This document shows, piece by piece, positions 1 through 6,998 of a DNA stretch of 10,248 nucleotides. Where the stretch lies: the NCBI GenBank assembly GCA_038209965.1, contig JBBQXF010000148.1, positions 1-10,248 of the forward strand, read 5' to 3'. Each line of letters starts with the position of its first letter. The stretch's first letter is position 1. The notes beneath the pieces are model-generated. The model saw only the letters and a program-made list of their open reading frames with translations, did no database searches and was not told the origin of the DNA. Source of the DNA: JALONO01 sp038209965. GTDB lineage: Bacteria; Bacteroidota; Bacteroidia; Cytophagales; Thermoflexibacteraceae. The position numbers and the translations under genes are program-made.

Positions 1-130
1 AAAGCCACACTTCTTTTCCCACATCCAGCAGTTCGGTTTCTGATTGAACCGAAATCACTGGCTGGCCATTCGCGCCCCCACAAAGCGCCAACAGAAAAAT
101 AAGGCAGCTTATCCTTTTCGCATGAAACAT
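1..130 (-). CDS. N-terminus of a secreted or membrane sensor-like protein (partial)
   Basis: Only the first 43 codons are in the window; the gene continues past the left edge. The N-terminus has a basic n-region (HAKR, residues 3-6), a hydrophobic core (about residues 8-17) and a small-residue stretch ending AANG-like (GGANG, 18-22) before QP, which fits a type I signal peptide cut near residue 22. The mature start (VISVQSETELLDVGKEVWL) resembles the opening of 7TMR-DISMED2 extracellular domains, which in Bacteroidota precede seven membrane helices and a histidine kinase or other output; this is a resemblance from memory, and too little is present to prove it. ATG at 130 was chosen because it begins the signal peptide directly. 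An in-frame GTG at 136 is an alternative, and the ATG at 124 is out of frame and stops after four codons. Confidence 0.6.
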   Translation of the reverse strand, partial: MFHAKRISCLIFLLALCGGANGQPVISVQSETELLDVGKEVWL

Positions 131-453
131 ATACACAATCAGTAATTCTTGTAAAATACTCAGGAAACCCGAGGAAACCAGCAAAGGAAGAAACTACTAC
201 GCCTTATTGTAAAAAATCCGTATTGCTGCCATTAAATACACAAGCAAATAAACTGCCAGCCTAAAGAGTAAAACCATTTGATCAGCCCCGGGGGACTGTT
301 TGGCGGTCAGGAGCATTGCCGCACCGATCTCATCCCAAAATTCCACCAGCACTATTTTAAGGTCAACCAAACGACAAGTATTTCATCCATTAAGTCAGCA
401 ATCCTTGAATTTACCCTCCTAATCATCGGCAAAATTATTCTAATCGTGGGCGT
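131..453. other. Gene-free stretch between guaA terminator and left-edge gene
   Basis: I see no convincing gene here. It should contain the promoter of the left-edge gene, but no good TAnnTTTG box was found on the minus strand. The octamer AGGAAACC occurs twice, at 162-169 and 172-179, exactly ten bases apart (one helical turn), which could be a regulator site or chance. A rightward open frame at 278-493 begins with TTG, runs into the guaA terminator and resembles no family known to me. Confidence 0.4.
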
Positions 454-491
454 AAAAAAACCGCGCAAAGAACCAATTGCCTTGCGCGGTT
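454..491 (-). terminator. Intrinsic terminator of guaA
   Basis: A perfect 10-bp stem pairs 459-468 with 482-491 (AACCGCGCAA / TTGCGCGGTT) around a 13-base loop. Read on the minus strand it is followed by seven T residues (454-460). It starts 38 bases after the guaA stop codon, in the right orientation to end guaA transcription. Confidence 0.85.
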
Positions 492-528
492 GAAAAGTAA
501 CACCTCACTGCCCACCTGGGGCACTTTG

Positions 529-2061
529 TTACTCCCACTCGATGGTAGCGGGCGGCTTAGAGCTAATGTCATAGACAACTCGGTTTACCCCCTTCACTTG
601 ATTGATAATTTGATTGGAAATATCGGCCAAAAAATCATAAGGCAGGTGGCTCCAGTCGGCAGTCATGCCGTCCACGCTGTTCACTGCCCGGAGCGCAACC
701 ACGTTTTCGTAGGTGCGTTCGTCGCCCATTACGCCCACTGACTGCACGGGTAGCAACATGGCCCCAGCTTGCCACACTTGAGCGTACAGGCCGCGTTCGC
801 GGAGACCAGTGATGAAAATATGATCCACTTCTTGCAGCACGCGCACTTTTTCGGGGGTGACCTCGCCGATGATGCGGATCGCCAATCCCGGCCCGGGGAA
901 CGGGTGGCGGCCCAAGAGCCGTTCGTCCATCCCCAAAGTCCGGCCCACTGCCCGCACTTCGTCCTTGAACAGCAGCCGGAGCGGTTCGACCACTTTGAGC
1001 TTCATGTAATCGGGCAGCCCACCCACATTATGGTGCGATTTGATGGTGGCCGATGGCCCTTTGACTGACACGGACTCGATCACATCGGGGTAAATAGTTC
1101 CTTGGCCCAGCCATTTGACCCCTTGGATCTTATGGGCCTCGGCATCAAAAACCTCAATGAACACCCGCCCGATGGCTTTGCGCTTCTCTTCGGGATTGGT
1201 CAGCCCGGTCAATGCTCGGTAAAACAACGCTTTTGCGTCCACCCCGCGCACATTGAGGCCCAAATGCAGGTAAGAATCCAGTACCGCCTCAAACTCGTGC
1301 TTGCGCAACAGGCCGTTGTCCACAAAAATGCAGTGCAGATTGGGGCCAATGGCGCGGTGCAAAAGTTGGGCTGCCACGGACGAATCGACGCCGCCCGACA
1401 AACCGAGTACGACCTTGTCCTGGCCCAACTGCTCGCTCAGGGCCTGGACGGTGGTCTCGACAAACGAGGCCGGGGTCCAATCTTGTTGGCAACCGCAAAT
1501 GGTCCCGATGAAGTTTTGCAATATTTGTTTGCCCTCCAGTGTGTGGGTCACTTCGGGATGGAACTGAATACAATGCACCGGGGCCACCGTGTGCCTAAAT
1601 GCCGCCACTTTGACCGTGGCCGTACTGGCCGTGATCACAAAATCCACGGGCGGGGTGGCGATGGTATCGCTGTGCGACATCCAAACCTGTGAATGGAGCG
1701 AAATGCCCTGCAACAACGGATCGCCCTGATCCACCACCTCTAGGCTAGCCCGGCCATACTCGCGGATGCGCGAGGGCAGCACTTCGCCCCCGTTTTGCTG
1801 GGCGATCAACTGGGCACCGTAACACACCCCCAACACGGGTATTTGGGCCGCATTGAACACCAACGCCCGATCCACCGTGGGGGCCCCTTCCTCCCGCACC
1901 GAACTAGGGCTGCCCGACAGAATGACTCCCTTGACGGTGGCATCTAACGCTGGGAAATGGTTAAAAGGATGGATTTCGCAATAGACGTTCAACTCGCGCA
2001 CCCGCCTGGCGATCAACTGTGTGTATTGTGACCCAAAATCAAGAATAAGAATTTTCTCCAT
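529..2061 (-). CDS. guaA: GMP synthase (glutamine-hydrolysing)
   Basis: This cytoplasmic enzyme makes GMP from XMP, ATP and glutamine, the last step of guanine nucleotide synthesis. The 510-residue product has the full family architecture. The class I glutamine amidotransferase domain (about 1-190) carries Cys80 in GVCYGAQ and His168/Glu170 in QFHPE. The ATP-pyrophosphatase domain (about 195-385) carries the PP-loop SGGVDS at 222-227. The C-terminal dimerisation and XMP-binding domain ends in the characteristic ATIEWE. Length is close to the usual 505-525 residues and nothing is missing. ATG at 2061 (MEKILILDFGSQYTQ) is preferred over an in-frame TTG two codons upstream at 2067, because family members start just before this strand. 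It is a single-gene unit with its own terminator; the upstream neighbour is divergent. Confidence 0.97.
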   Translation of the reverse strand: MEKILILDFGSQYTQLIARRVRELNVYCEIHPFNHFPALDATVKGVILSGSPSSVREEGAPTVDRALVFNAAQIPVLGVCYGAQLIAQQNGGEVLPSRIREYGRASLEVVDQGDPLLQGISLHSQVWMSHSDTIATPPVDFVITASTATVKVAAFRHTVAPVHCIQFHPEVTHTLEGKQILQNFIGTICGCQQDWTPASFVETTVQALSEQLGQDKVVLGLSGGVDSSVAAQLLHRAIGPNLHCIFVDNGLLRKHEFEAVLDSYLHLGLNVRGVDAKALFYRALTGLTNPEEKRKAIGRVFIEVFDAEAHKIQGVKWLGQGTIYPDVIESVSVKGPSATIKSHHNVGGLPDYMKLKVVEPLRLLFKDEVRAVGRTLGMDERLLGRHPFPGPGLAIRIIGEVTPEKVRVLQEVDHIFITGLRERGLYAQVWQAGAMLLPVQSVGVMGDERTYENVVALRAVNSVDGMTADWSHLPYDFLADISNQIINQVKGVNRVVYDISSKPPATIEWE

Positions 2062-2093
2062 TGCCAAAATGCGATTGCTCGACGAATAATTTT

Positions 2094-2101
2094 CAAAATT
2101 A
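2094..2101 (-). promoter_or_regulatory. Candidate -7 box for guaA
   Basis: The minus strand reads TAATTTTG, an exact match to the Bacteroidota -7 consensus TAnnTTTG, 32 bases upstream of the guaA ATG. No TTTG -33 element sits at the expected distance, so only half of the promoter is supported. Confidence 0.35.
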
Positions 2102-2333
2102 ATCCTTTGTTCAGAAGTTTGGGGGCGAGTGCGACTATTACGACCAATAAAAGTTCAGTATTGCCATTAGCAGTTGGCTTTGGTGTACGGCAACTTGAAA
2201 AAGTCCCACTAAAATTGCACAACTCAGCCGGCCTATTTTATTGGTGACCACCCCTTATCCAAGACTACTCCGGGTGTATCCGTTGCTTCCAACTTGTTTG
2301 GCAAATCAATTCTTGGTACGCGTTTTGTAAAAA

Positions 2334-2363
2334 ATTGATTTACCGATTTTAATATTATCTTCG
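2334..2363 (+). promoter_or_regulatory. Weak candidate promoter of the STAS-like gene
   Basis: ATTG (2334-2337, one mismatch to TTTG) and TATCTTCG (2356-2363, one mismatch to TAnnTTTG) are separated by 18 bases, a plausible Bacteroidota -33/-7 layout. It would start transcription near 2370, about 20-30 bases before the likely start codons. Both boxes are imperfect. Confidence 0.25.
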
Positions 2364-2399
2364 CCATCCCGATTGAAGATCAAGCTACTGATGCATTCC

Positions 2400-2810
2400 A
2401 TGAAGAAAATCTTATACGAAAGCCGTTTTCTGTCAATCGCCTTTGATGAAGCTAACGCCATGTTAATTCTCCACTGGCAGGAACAAATAATGGATGTTGA
2501 GGAATTTGAGGTTGAAGTGCACCAGATTGGCGAAGCGGCCCTGGCTCATCGCCCGCTCAGGCTGTTGGGCAATGCGCAGTTGCTCCAGTTTACCATGTCG
2601 CCCGACATTCAGCAATGGCACGACACCACCATTATTCCCATGTACAAGGCAGCGGGCGTTGTCCGGCTTGCAATAGTGGTGAGTGAAGATATTTTTTCCC
2701 AGGTTTCTATTGAACAAACATTGGAGAGCGAAAATGCACAATCCGCCTTCCTGACCGAGTATTTTGACAGTGACGAAAGTGCGGAAAAATGGTTGTTGAG
2801 CCATCAATGA
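2400..2810 (+). CDS. STAS/SEC14-like (SpoIIAA-like) small protein
   Basis: The 136-residue product has no signal peptide or membrane segment and should be cytoplasmic. It resembles small Bacteroidota proteins annotated as STAS/SEC14- or SpoIIAA-like: an opening strand pair (ILYESRFLSIAFDEANAMLILHW in outline, residues 4-26), a helix (about 33-49), a central stretch with SPDIQQWHDTTIIP (67-80), the strand VVRLAIVVSEDIFSQVS (88-103), and a C-terminal YFDSDESAEKWL (121-132) typical of this fold's last strand and helix. The role of these proteins is not established. The classic anti-anti-sigma phospho-serine motif (DSSG) is absent. ATG at 2400 was chosen; ATG at 2391 (139 residues) is nearly as good, and a TTG at 2373 is less likely. 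It stands alone, divergent from guaA and convergent with the acyltransferase gene. Confidence 0.75.
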   Translation: MKKILYESRFLSIAFDEANAMLILHWQEQIMDVEEFEVEVHQIGEAALAHRPLRLLGNAQLLQFTMSPDIQQWHDTTIIPMYKAAGVVRLAIVVSEDIFSQVSIEQTLESENAQSAFLTEYFDSDESAEKWLLSHQ

Positions 2811-3002
2811 GCTTGGTCCTGTGCACTGGCCCAAACTAAGTTGGCTGCTTGGTTTCTCAAAAGCTTATTCATTCCACCGCAAGGAAATCAATCCATTAAA
2901 TACCCCACTTGCTTTACCCCGAGTACGAATATCCCGTTTCCAGCCCCGGCTTTTTGCTCGCTTGCGCCTTTTCCGTTGGTTAATTCCTCCATTTGACGCC
3001 TT

Positions 3003-3040
3003 GCCCCATCCAACCAATCACGATGTCCGACGGTTGGGGC
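3003..3040. other. Hairpin-forming inverted repeat between convergent genes
   Basis: GCCCCA (3003-3008) pairs with TGGGGC (3035-3040), and the stem continues after one mismatch with CC/GG (3010-3011/3032-3033). An alternative register pairs CCAACC (3010-3015) with GGTTGG (3032-3037). It lies five bases past the acyltransferase stop, but neither strand has a T-tract after it, so it is at most a weak terminator or a messenger-end hairpin. Confidence 0.3.
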
Positions 3041-3044
3041 CAGT

Positions 3045-4394
3045 TTATGCTTGGCTGGCCAGGTATTCTGCCTTGGCTTGATCCAACTCGGCCAAAATAG
3101 CCGCCCGGGCAGTTTGCAGGTCAACAAACAAGGGCGGATTGATGGCCACTTGTGCAGCTAAACGCCATTTCCCTCGCTTGCGCCGCCAAAAATGGAAATA
3201 CCTGAACGCATAATAACCACTCAGGGGCAGTGAAAGCGCATACAGGCCAAGCCACCACCCGGCACTGGGGAAAAAATGGTGGAATGTGTACCAGTAAATG
3301 GGGTAGAAGACACCAAAAGTGAGCAGGCCGGCTACCATGTTGACCGGTGCACGGAAAACCACGTCGCTCACATAGCGTTGGGCGATCCACCCGGGGATCC
3401 GGTAAGGCAAAAAATTGTGCACTTCACTGTAAATATAGAGGGGGAATCCCGCCACCAAGGCAATTGCCTCGCCCCATTTGCCCGCCTGCAACTGCTCAAG
3501 GCGGGGATACTTGGCCACCAGCTTGTCGGAAATTTGGTGATCGGCCAACTGGGCCATGTACCGAGCCAACTTGCTCCGCATCTCTCCTAGCCGTTGGGGC
3601 TGAGTGGCCTCAAAGTGGTGCACAGCCGCCGCAATCTGGCGGGCAATCACAAACACCTGCTCCGTTTCTGGGGCCTGCAATTGCAGCTCGGCCTTGAGCT
3701 GATTGCTATAAATCTCTTCAATGTTATGAACCAGCCTGTCCGTTTCCTCACTGGCGGTGTTGACTATCATGGCCGTCAACCGCTGGGTGATGGCTTGGGT
3801 GAGCTGATGGACTGCCGGCGTTGGATCGGCCTGAAAAGCCTCCGCATAGGCACTCGCCGCGATGGGCGCATCATATTGCACCCACAGTTTGCTCAAAAAC
3901 TTGCGAGGGTTCGTGTAATTTATTCCCACACACACCAAATGAATGTCCGGTGGGTGGCCAGCCTGCGCACCCAAGGCAATGCGGGCCGTACCCGTTTTGA
4001 CTGGGCGGAGCCGCCGCTCATTTTCACTGCTGCCCTCGGGGAAAATGACCAGACAGCCACCCTCCCGCAGCAGTTCATAGCAAGCGGCGAATGAATCTTG
4101 GTTTTTGCCCGAGGCTTCCTTGCTGTCCTGCTTGCGATAGATCGGGATCATGTAAAGCTGCCGTAGCGCCCATTTGACCACTGGAGAAGTAAAAATACCG
4201 CCATTGGCCAAAAAATAGACCGGTCGCCGTAGCCAAGCCACCACTACCAACGGATCCAAAAAGGTGCTCGGGTGATTAGCGGCCAAGATCAGCCCACCCT
4301 TGCGCGGGACTTGCTCGAGGCCCTTTATCTGGATGCTCCCAAAAAAGGCCCGGAGCATTACCAAGATCACAAATCGCAAAAAATGGTACAACAT
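3045..4394 (-). CDS. PlsC-type phospholipid/glycerol acyltransferase with C-terminal membrane extension
   Basis: The 449-residue product belongs to the membrane-associated PlsC acyltransferases, which move a fatty acyl chain onto a lysophospholipid or a related acceptor. A hydrophobic N-terminus (about 5-19) is followed by the catalytic NHPSTFLD (residues 40-47, the HX4D motif with His41 and Asp47) and the substrate-binding FPEGSSE (118-124). The catalytic domain spans about 20-215. Beyond it are a mostly helical region (about 215-305) and a membrane portion with likely helices near 309-325, 350-370 and 378-397, then a basic stretch (RRKRGKW, 404-410). AGP acyltransferases proper are about 240 residues, so about 200 extra residues are present. 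Long forms occur in Bacteroidota, and their acceptor is not known to me. ATG at 4394 opens directly into the hydrophobic segment. The upstream phosphatase gene shares the strand, 289 bases away with a terminator between. Confidence 0.88.
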   Translation of the reverse strand: MLYHFLRFVILVMLRAFFGSIQIKGLEQVPRKGGLILAANHPSTFLDPLVVVAWLRRPVYFLANGGIFTSPVVKWALRQLYMIPIYRKQDSKEASGKNQDSFAACYELLREGGCLVIFPEGSSENERRLRPVKTGTARIALGAQAGHPPDIHLVCVGINYTNPRKFLSKLWVQYDAPIAASAYAEAFQADPTPAVHQLTQAITQRLTAMIVNTASEETDRLVHNIEEIYSNQLKAELQLQAPETEQVFVIARQIAAAVHHFEATQPQRLGEMRSKLARYMAQLADHQISDKLVAKYPRLEQLQAGKWGEAIALVAGFPLYIYSEVHNFLPYRIPGWIAQRYVSDVVFRAPVNMVAGLLTFGVFYPIYWYTFHHFFPSAGWWLGLYALSLPLSGYYAFRYFHFWRRKRGKWRLAAQVAINPPLFVDLQTARAAILAELDQAKAEYLASQA

Positions 4395-4470
4395 GGTCGG
4401 AGCATAAGTTGAGACTCACTAAGGGAGGTAAGTTGCACAAAATTTGGGATTTACCGTCGCCGAAGTGGTT

Positions 4471-4495
4471 TATTGGGGCCCAATAAAAATATTGG
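4471..4495. repeat. Overlapping palindromes upstream of the acyltransferase gene
   Basis: TATTGG (4471-4476), CCAATA (4480-4485) and TATTGG (4490-4495) alternate in orientation. They form a near-perfect palindrome TATTGGGGCCCAATA (4471-4485) and a second inverted repeat CCAATA-AAAA-TATTGG (4480-4495). They lie 77-101 bases upstream of the acyltransferase start, where an operator could sit. Neither hairpin is followed by a T-tract, so they are not obvious terminators. Confidence 0.5.
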
Positions 4496-4552
4496 TCGGT
4501 GGCACTCGATGGCTTTGGCCCTAGCCCATCAATTGGACAAATCCCCAAAAAC

Positions 4553-4578
4553 AAAAAAACCAGTTGCAATGCAACGGG
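4553..4578 (-). terminator. Probable intrinsic terminator of the SpoIIE-type phosphatase gene
   Basis: On the minus strand GTTGC-ATT-GCAAC (4563-4575) forms a 5-bp stem with a 3-base loop, extended after one mismatch by CC/GG (4577-4578 with 4560-4561). Seven T residues follow immediately (4553-4559). It lies 106 bases after the phosphatase stop codon and before the acyltransferase gene, so it would separate the two transcripts. Confidence 0.6.
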
Positions 4579-4683
4579 CTTTTCTCTCTAGTAAATATGA
4601 AAATGAAAAAACTCCAATTTTTCGCGTGCTACTAATACACTGCAAATTTATCTCAGCGTATGTTAACTTATCATTAAAAAGGG

Positions 4684-6666
4684 TTAAATTTTGATACCGA
4701 TTACTGTAATATCATCAGTTTGAGGTTGTTGGCCCTGCCATTCGGTCAATGCCGAGGTCAGCGCAGCCCGCTGATCGCCCATACTTGCCAAGCTGGCGGC
4801 GGTTTCCAGCACCGCCCGTAGCCGCTTTTTACCATACTTAGTGGGGGTTTGCACCGGCCCCGCCAAACCACCAAACTGATCGCTGAAGCCGTCAGTGACC
4901 AGAAAGAGCTGGTCCCCGGGGCAGATTTTCCATTGCTGGGTGTTGATTGACCGGTGGATGCTGCGCTTGGTGGAATCCCCGATGGCAAACCGGTCGCCTT
5001 TCAGCTCGTGCAGGCCGCCATCGCGGATCACGTAGGCCGACTGGTGTGCCCCCGCGAACTGGATCACCCCTTTTGCCAAATCGATGAAACAGAGCGCAAT
5101 GTCCATGCCCTCGGGTGTGCCCTGGCCTTGGCTGTTGCGCAGCATTCGGCCCAAATTTTCGTCCATGCGCTGGATGACTTGGGCCGGATCGGTGAGGCGC
5201 TCTTGCACGGCAGCCTCGTACAAGAGGTTTTGGCCCACCATCGTCATCAATGCGCCCGGCACCCCGTGGCCCGTACAGTCGACGGTGGCCAGCACCATTT
5301 GCTCGTTCCCGGTGGCAGGGTCAATAATCTTACGGAACCAGTAGAAATCACCACTTACAATGTCCTTGGGCTTGAAAATCAAAAAGGAATGGGGAAACAA
5401 CTGGCCCAGCCCCTCCCGCTCGGGCAAAAAAGCTGTTTGGATCCTTAACGCATAATTCATGCTGGATGTAATATTTTTATTCTTTTTGCTGATGTCTTCC
5501 AGTGCCGTTTCTATCTCTTCTTTCTGAGCGGCAATTTGCGTGTTGAGGGCCACCTGCTCCTTCATCTGGCGTTCCAGTTCTTGGGCCATTTGGCGAAAAC
5601 TCCGGGCAAGGATCCCTATTTCATCGCCCCGGCGAAAAGTTCGGGTTCGGGTATCATTGGCTATGTTGAGGGTTCCGTCGGCCAATTGCTGGGCTAAAGC
5701 GGTTAAATCTTTGACCGGGCCGGCAAAATAACGACCCACGAAAATGGCAATGGCAATGGCCAACAAGCTCACCCCGATCAAGATCAGGTACATCCGCGAT
5801 CCCAATTGGGCGGCGGGGGCCAAGGCCACCGACTTGGGCAGTTGGATCAGCAAGATCAAGCCATTGCCACAATAATCCAAATACCCTTTTTGGCGGGCAA
5901 AAAAGTAAAGTTGGTCGTCCAGCTCAAAATCTCCTTGTGCATTATTGGCCATTTGGTTGCGGTCGGTCTGCCATTTGAAGGTCGTAAACGCCCGGTGCTT
6001 GGCCTTGAGCACATCGGCCGACCGGCGGTTGGAGTATAACACCAGCCCGGTGGGGTCGACCAGCGAAATGGACATGGCTTGTTGCACTTCTTCACTCATT
6101 TGGGAAAGGACATCGTCCTGAAAAATGGCGTAAAGACTGTCAATCAAGACCTCGGACACGAGTACGGCTTTAGTTTGGTCGGTATCGTCCACTATTTTGG
6201 CCGCAAAATGGAGCACTGGCTGATCCAACGATTCGGATATGGCAATGTGCATCACCTTACCAGCCGAATCCAGCCCCAACCAATAGCTGTTGCGCCGGTG
6301 CAGCTTGCCAACATGGCTCCCTTCGGAATCGGCCAAGCGCACCCGCTTTGGGCCAAACAAACTGTAGCGTGCATATAAGGGACTTTGTAGTTTAAACGCC
6401 AACAGCCTGGCTTCAGCGGCAGCTTCATTGTCAATTTGCGCGATCAGATCGGGATCCTCGGCAGCGGCCCCAATGTCTTGCAACCGCTCATAAATAAAAC
6501 GGTCAACGCTGCTCATGATCGCCCCTGACTTCATGGCCATTTTGGCTTTGATTTCTACCTCCAACGAGGATTGGCTACTGGTGTAGGCCAGATAAAAAAT
6601 TGGCAAACTACCAAATAATACCATCGCGATGGAGAGAACGGCCAGTTTTTGGGAAATATTGATCAT
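4684..6666 (-). CDS. Membrane sensor with HAMP domain and SpoIIE/PP2C-type serine phosphatase output
   Basis: The 660-residue product looks like a one-protein receptor: a transmembrane helix (about 10-28), a periplasmic sensor region of about 260 residues (30-290, Cache-like in size and in motifs such as SLVDPTGLVLYSN at 201-213), a second helix (about 291-311), a HAMP linker (about 311-365), a coiled coil (about 360-400) and a C-terminal SpoIIE phosphatase domain (about 425-660). The metal-binding positions are present: SGDF (438-441), VDCTGHGVPGA (462-472), VTDGFSDQ (590-597) and the closing TDDITVIGI (650-658). The likely reaction is removal of phosphate from serine or threonine of a partner protein, classically an STAS anti-anti-sigma factor, in response to an outside signal; the signal and partner are unknown. 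No anti-sigma kinase or sigma factor is nearby. ATG at 6666 starts directly before the first helix. Confidence 0.9.
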   Translation of the reverse strand: MINISQKLAVLSIAMVLFGSLPIFYLAYTSSQSSLEVEIKAKMAMKSGAIMSSVDRFIYERLQDIGAAAEDPDLIAQIDNEAAAEARLLAFKLQSPLYARYSLFGPKRVRLADSEGSHVGKLHRRNSYWLGLDSAGKVMHIAISESLDQPVLHFAAKIVDDTDQTKAVLVSEVLIDSLYAIFQDDVLSQMSEEVQQAMSISLVDPTGLVLYSNRRSADVLKAKHRAFTTFKWQTDRNQMANNAQGDFELDDQLYFFARQKGYLDYCGNGLILLIQLPKSVALAPAAQLGSRMYLILIGVSLLAIAIAIFVGRYFAGPVKDLTALAQQLADGTLNIANDTRTRTFRRGDEIGILARSFRQMAQELERQMKEQVALNTQIAAQKEEIETALEDISKKNKNITSSMNYALRIQTAFLPEREGLGQLFPHSFLIFKPKDIVSGDFYWFRKIIDPATGNEQMVLATVDCTGHGVPGALMTMVGQNLLYEAAVQERLTDPAQVIQRMDENLGRMLRNSQGQGTPEGMDIALCFIDLAKGVIQFAGAHQSAYVIRDGGLHELKGDRFAIGDSTKRSIHRSINTQQWKICPGDQLFLVTDGFSDQFGGLAGPVQTPTKYGKKRLRAVLETAASLASMGDQRAALTSALTEWQGQQPQTDDITVIGIKI

Positions 6667-6998
6667 CGGGCAAACAATTGGAAAGAATAGCGATTATAAT
6701 CCTAGCCAAGGGCAAAATCGCAACCAAAAAAGTAGGGACTAGGCAAAGGAATGGACGCTGGTCCAATTGAGGTGTAAGGTTCGGGGGGCATTTGCACGAC
6801 ATTGCACACAAAAAACCCCGACGCAGGGCGACAGGGCTTTCGGGGGTAGTGGAAACGATACGTTCAATTTCAGGCTTATGAATTTGGGTACTCGTTTCAC
6901 CCCAAAGTTAGGATGGGAAAATTAACCGGTGATGAAGTCCCGATTAATAAATCAACAACTTTGATACCCAAGCCTCACTGCATCAGCCCCCAGTTTTA
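6667..6998. other. Gene-free stretch between ftsE and the phosphatase gene
   Basis: This 332-base stretch contains the candidate ftsE terminator (6810-6845) and should contain the phosphatase promoter upstream of 6666. I found no TAnnTTTG box at a convincing distance on the minus strand, only a one-mismatch TTCCTTTG (6744-6751) without a -33 partner. The part from 6848 to 6998 shows no gene and no clear structure. Confidence 0.4.
6810..6845 (-). terminator. Probable intrinsic terminator downstream of ftsE
   Basis: On the minus strand CCCCGA (6840-6845) pairs with TCGGGG (6816-6821), followed at once by six T residues (6810-6815). The 18-base loop contains the repeated element CAGGGC (plus-strand 6824-6829 and 6832-6837). 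It lies 153 bases past the ftsE stop, rather far, but it is the only such element between ftsE and the phosphatase gene. Confidence 0.55.

Larger units (their letters stand above)
2062..2399. promoter_or_regulatory. Divergent intergenic region between guaA and the STAS-like gene
   Basis: These 338 bases should hold both divergent promoters. The striking structure is a perfect 10-bp inverted repeat, ACCAATAAAA at 2143-2152 and TTTTATTGGT at 2236-2245, with 83 bases between the arms. It could be two copies of a protein site in opposite orientation, or a long-range stem. I could not recognise a purine riboswitch or any other known RNA element, and the open frame at 2013-2222 on the minus strand is unlike any protein I know. 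Confidence 0.45.

Noticed and set aside
278..493. Rightward open frame of 71 codons left of guaA
   Set aside because: It starts with TTG, ends inside the guaA terminator and resembles no known protein.
490..1692. Rightward open frames across guaA (490-741, 769-1068, 1102-1692)
   Set aside because: They are antisense to intact guaA and look like composition-driven shadows, rich in His, Gln and Pro.
2062..2372. Possible purine or guanine riboswitch upstream of guaA
   Set aside because: No conserved junction or loop sequences of known purine riboswitches could be seen, and the candidate -7 box 32 bases from the ATG leaves little room for one.
2821..3081. Rightward open frame of 86 codons after the STAS-like gene
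   Set aside because: No recognisable domain, odd composition, and it runs into the 3' end of the convergent acyltransferase gene.
3594..4094. Rightward open frame of 166 codons inside the acyltransferase gene
   Set aside because: It is antisense to the catalytic domain coding region, whose motifs are intact on the other strand.
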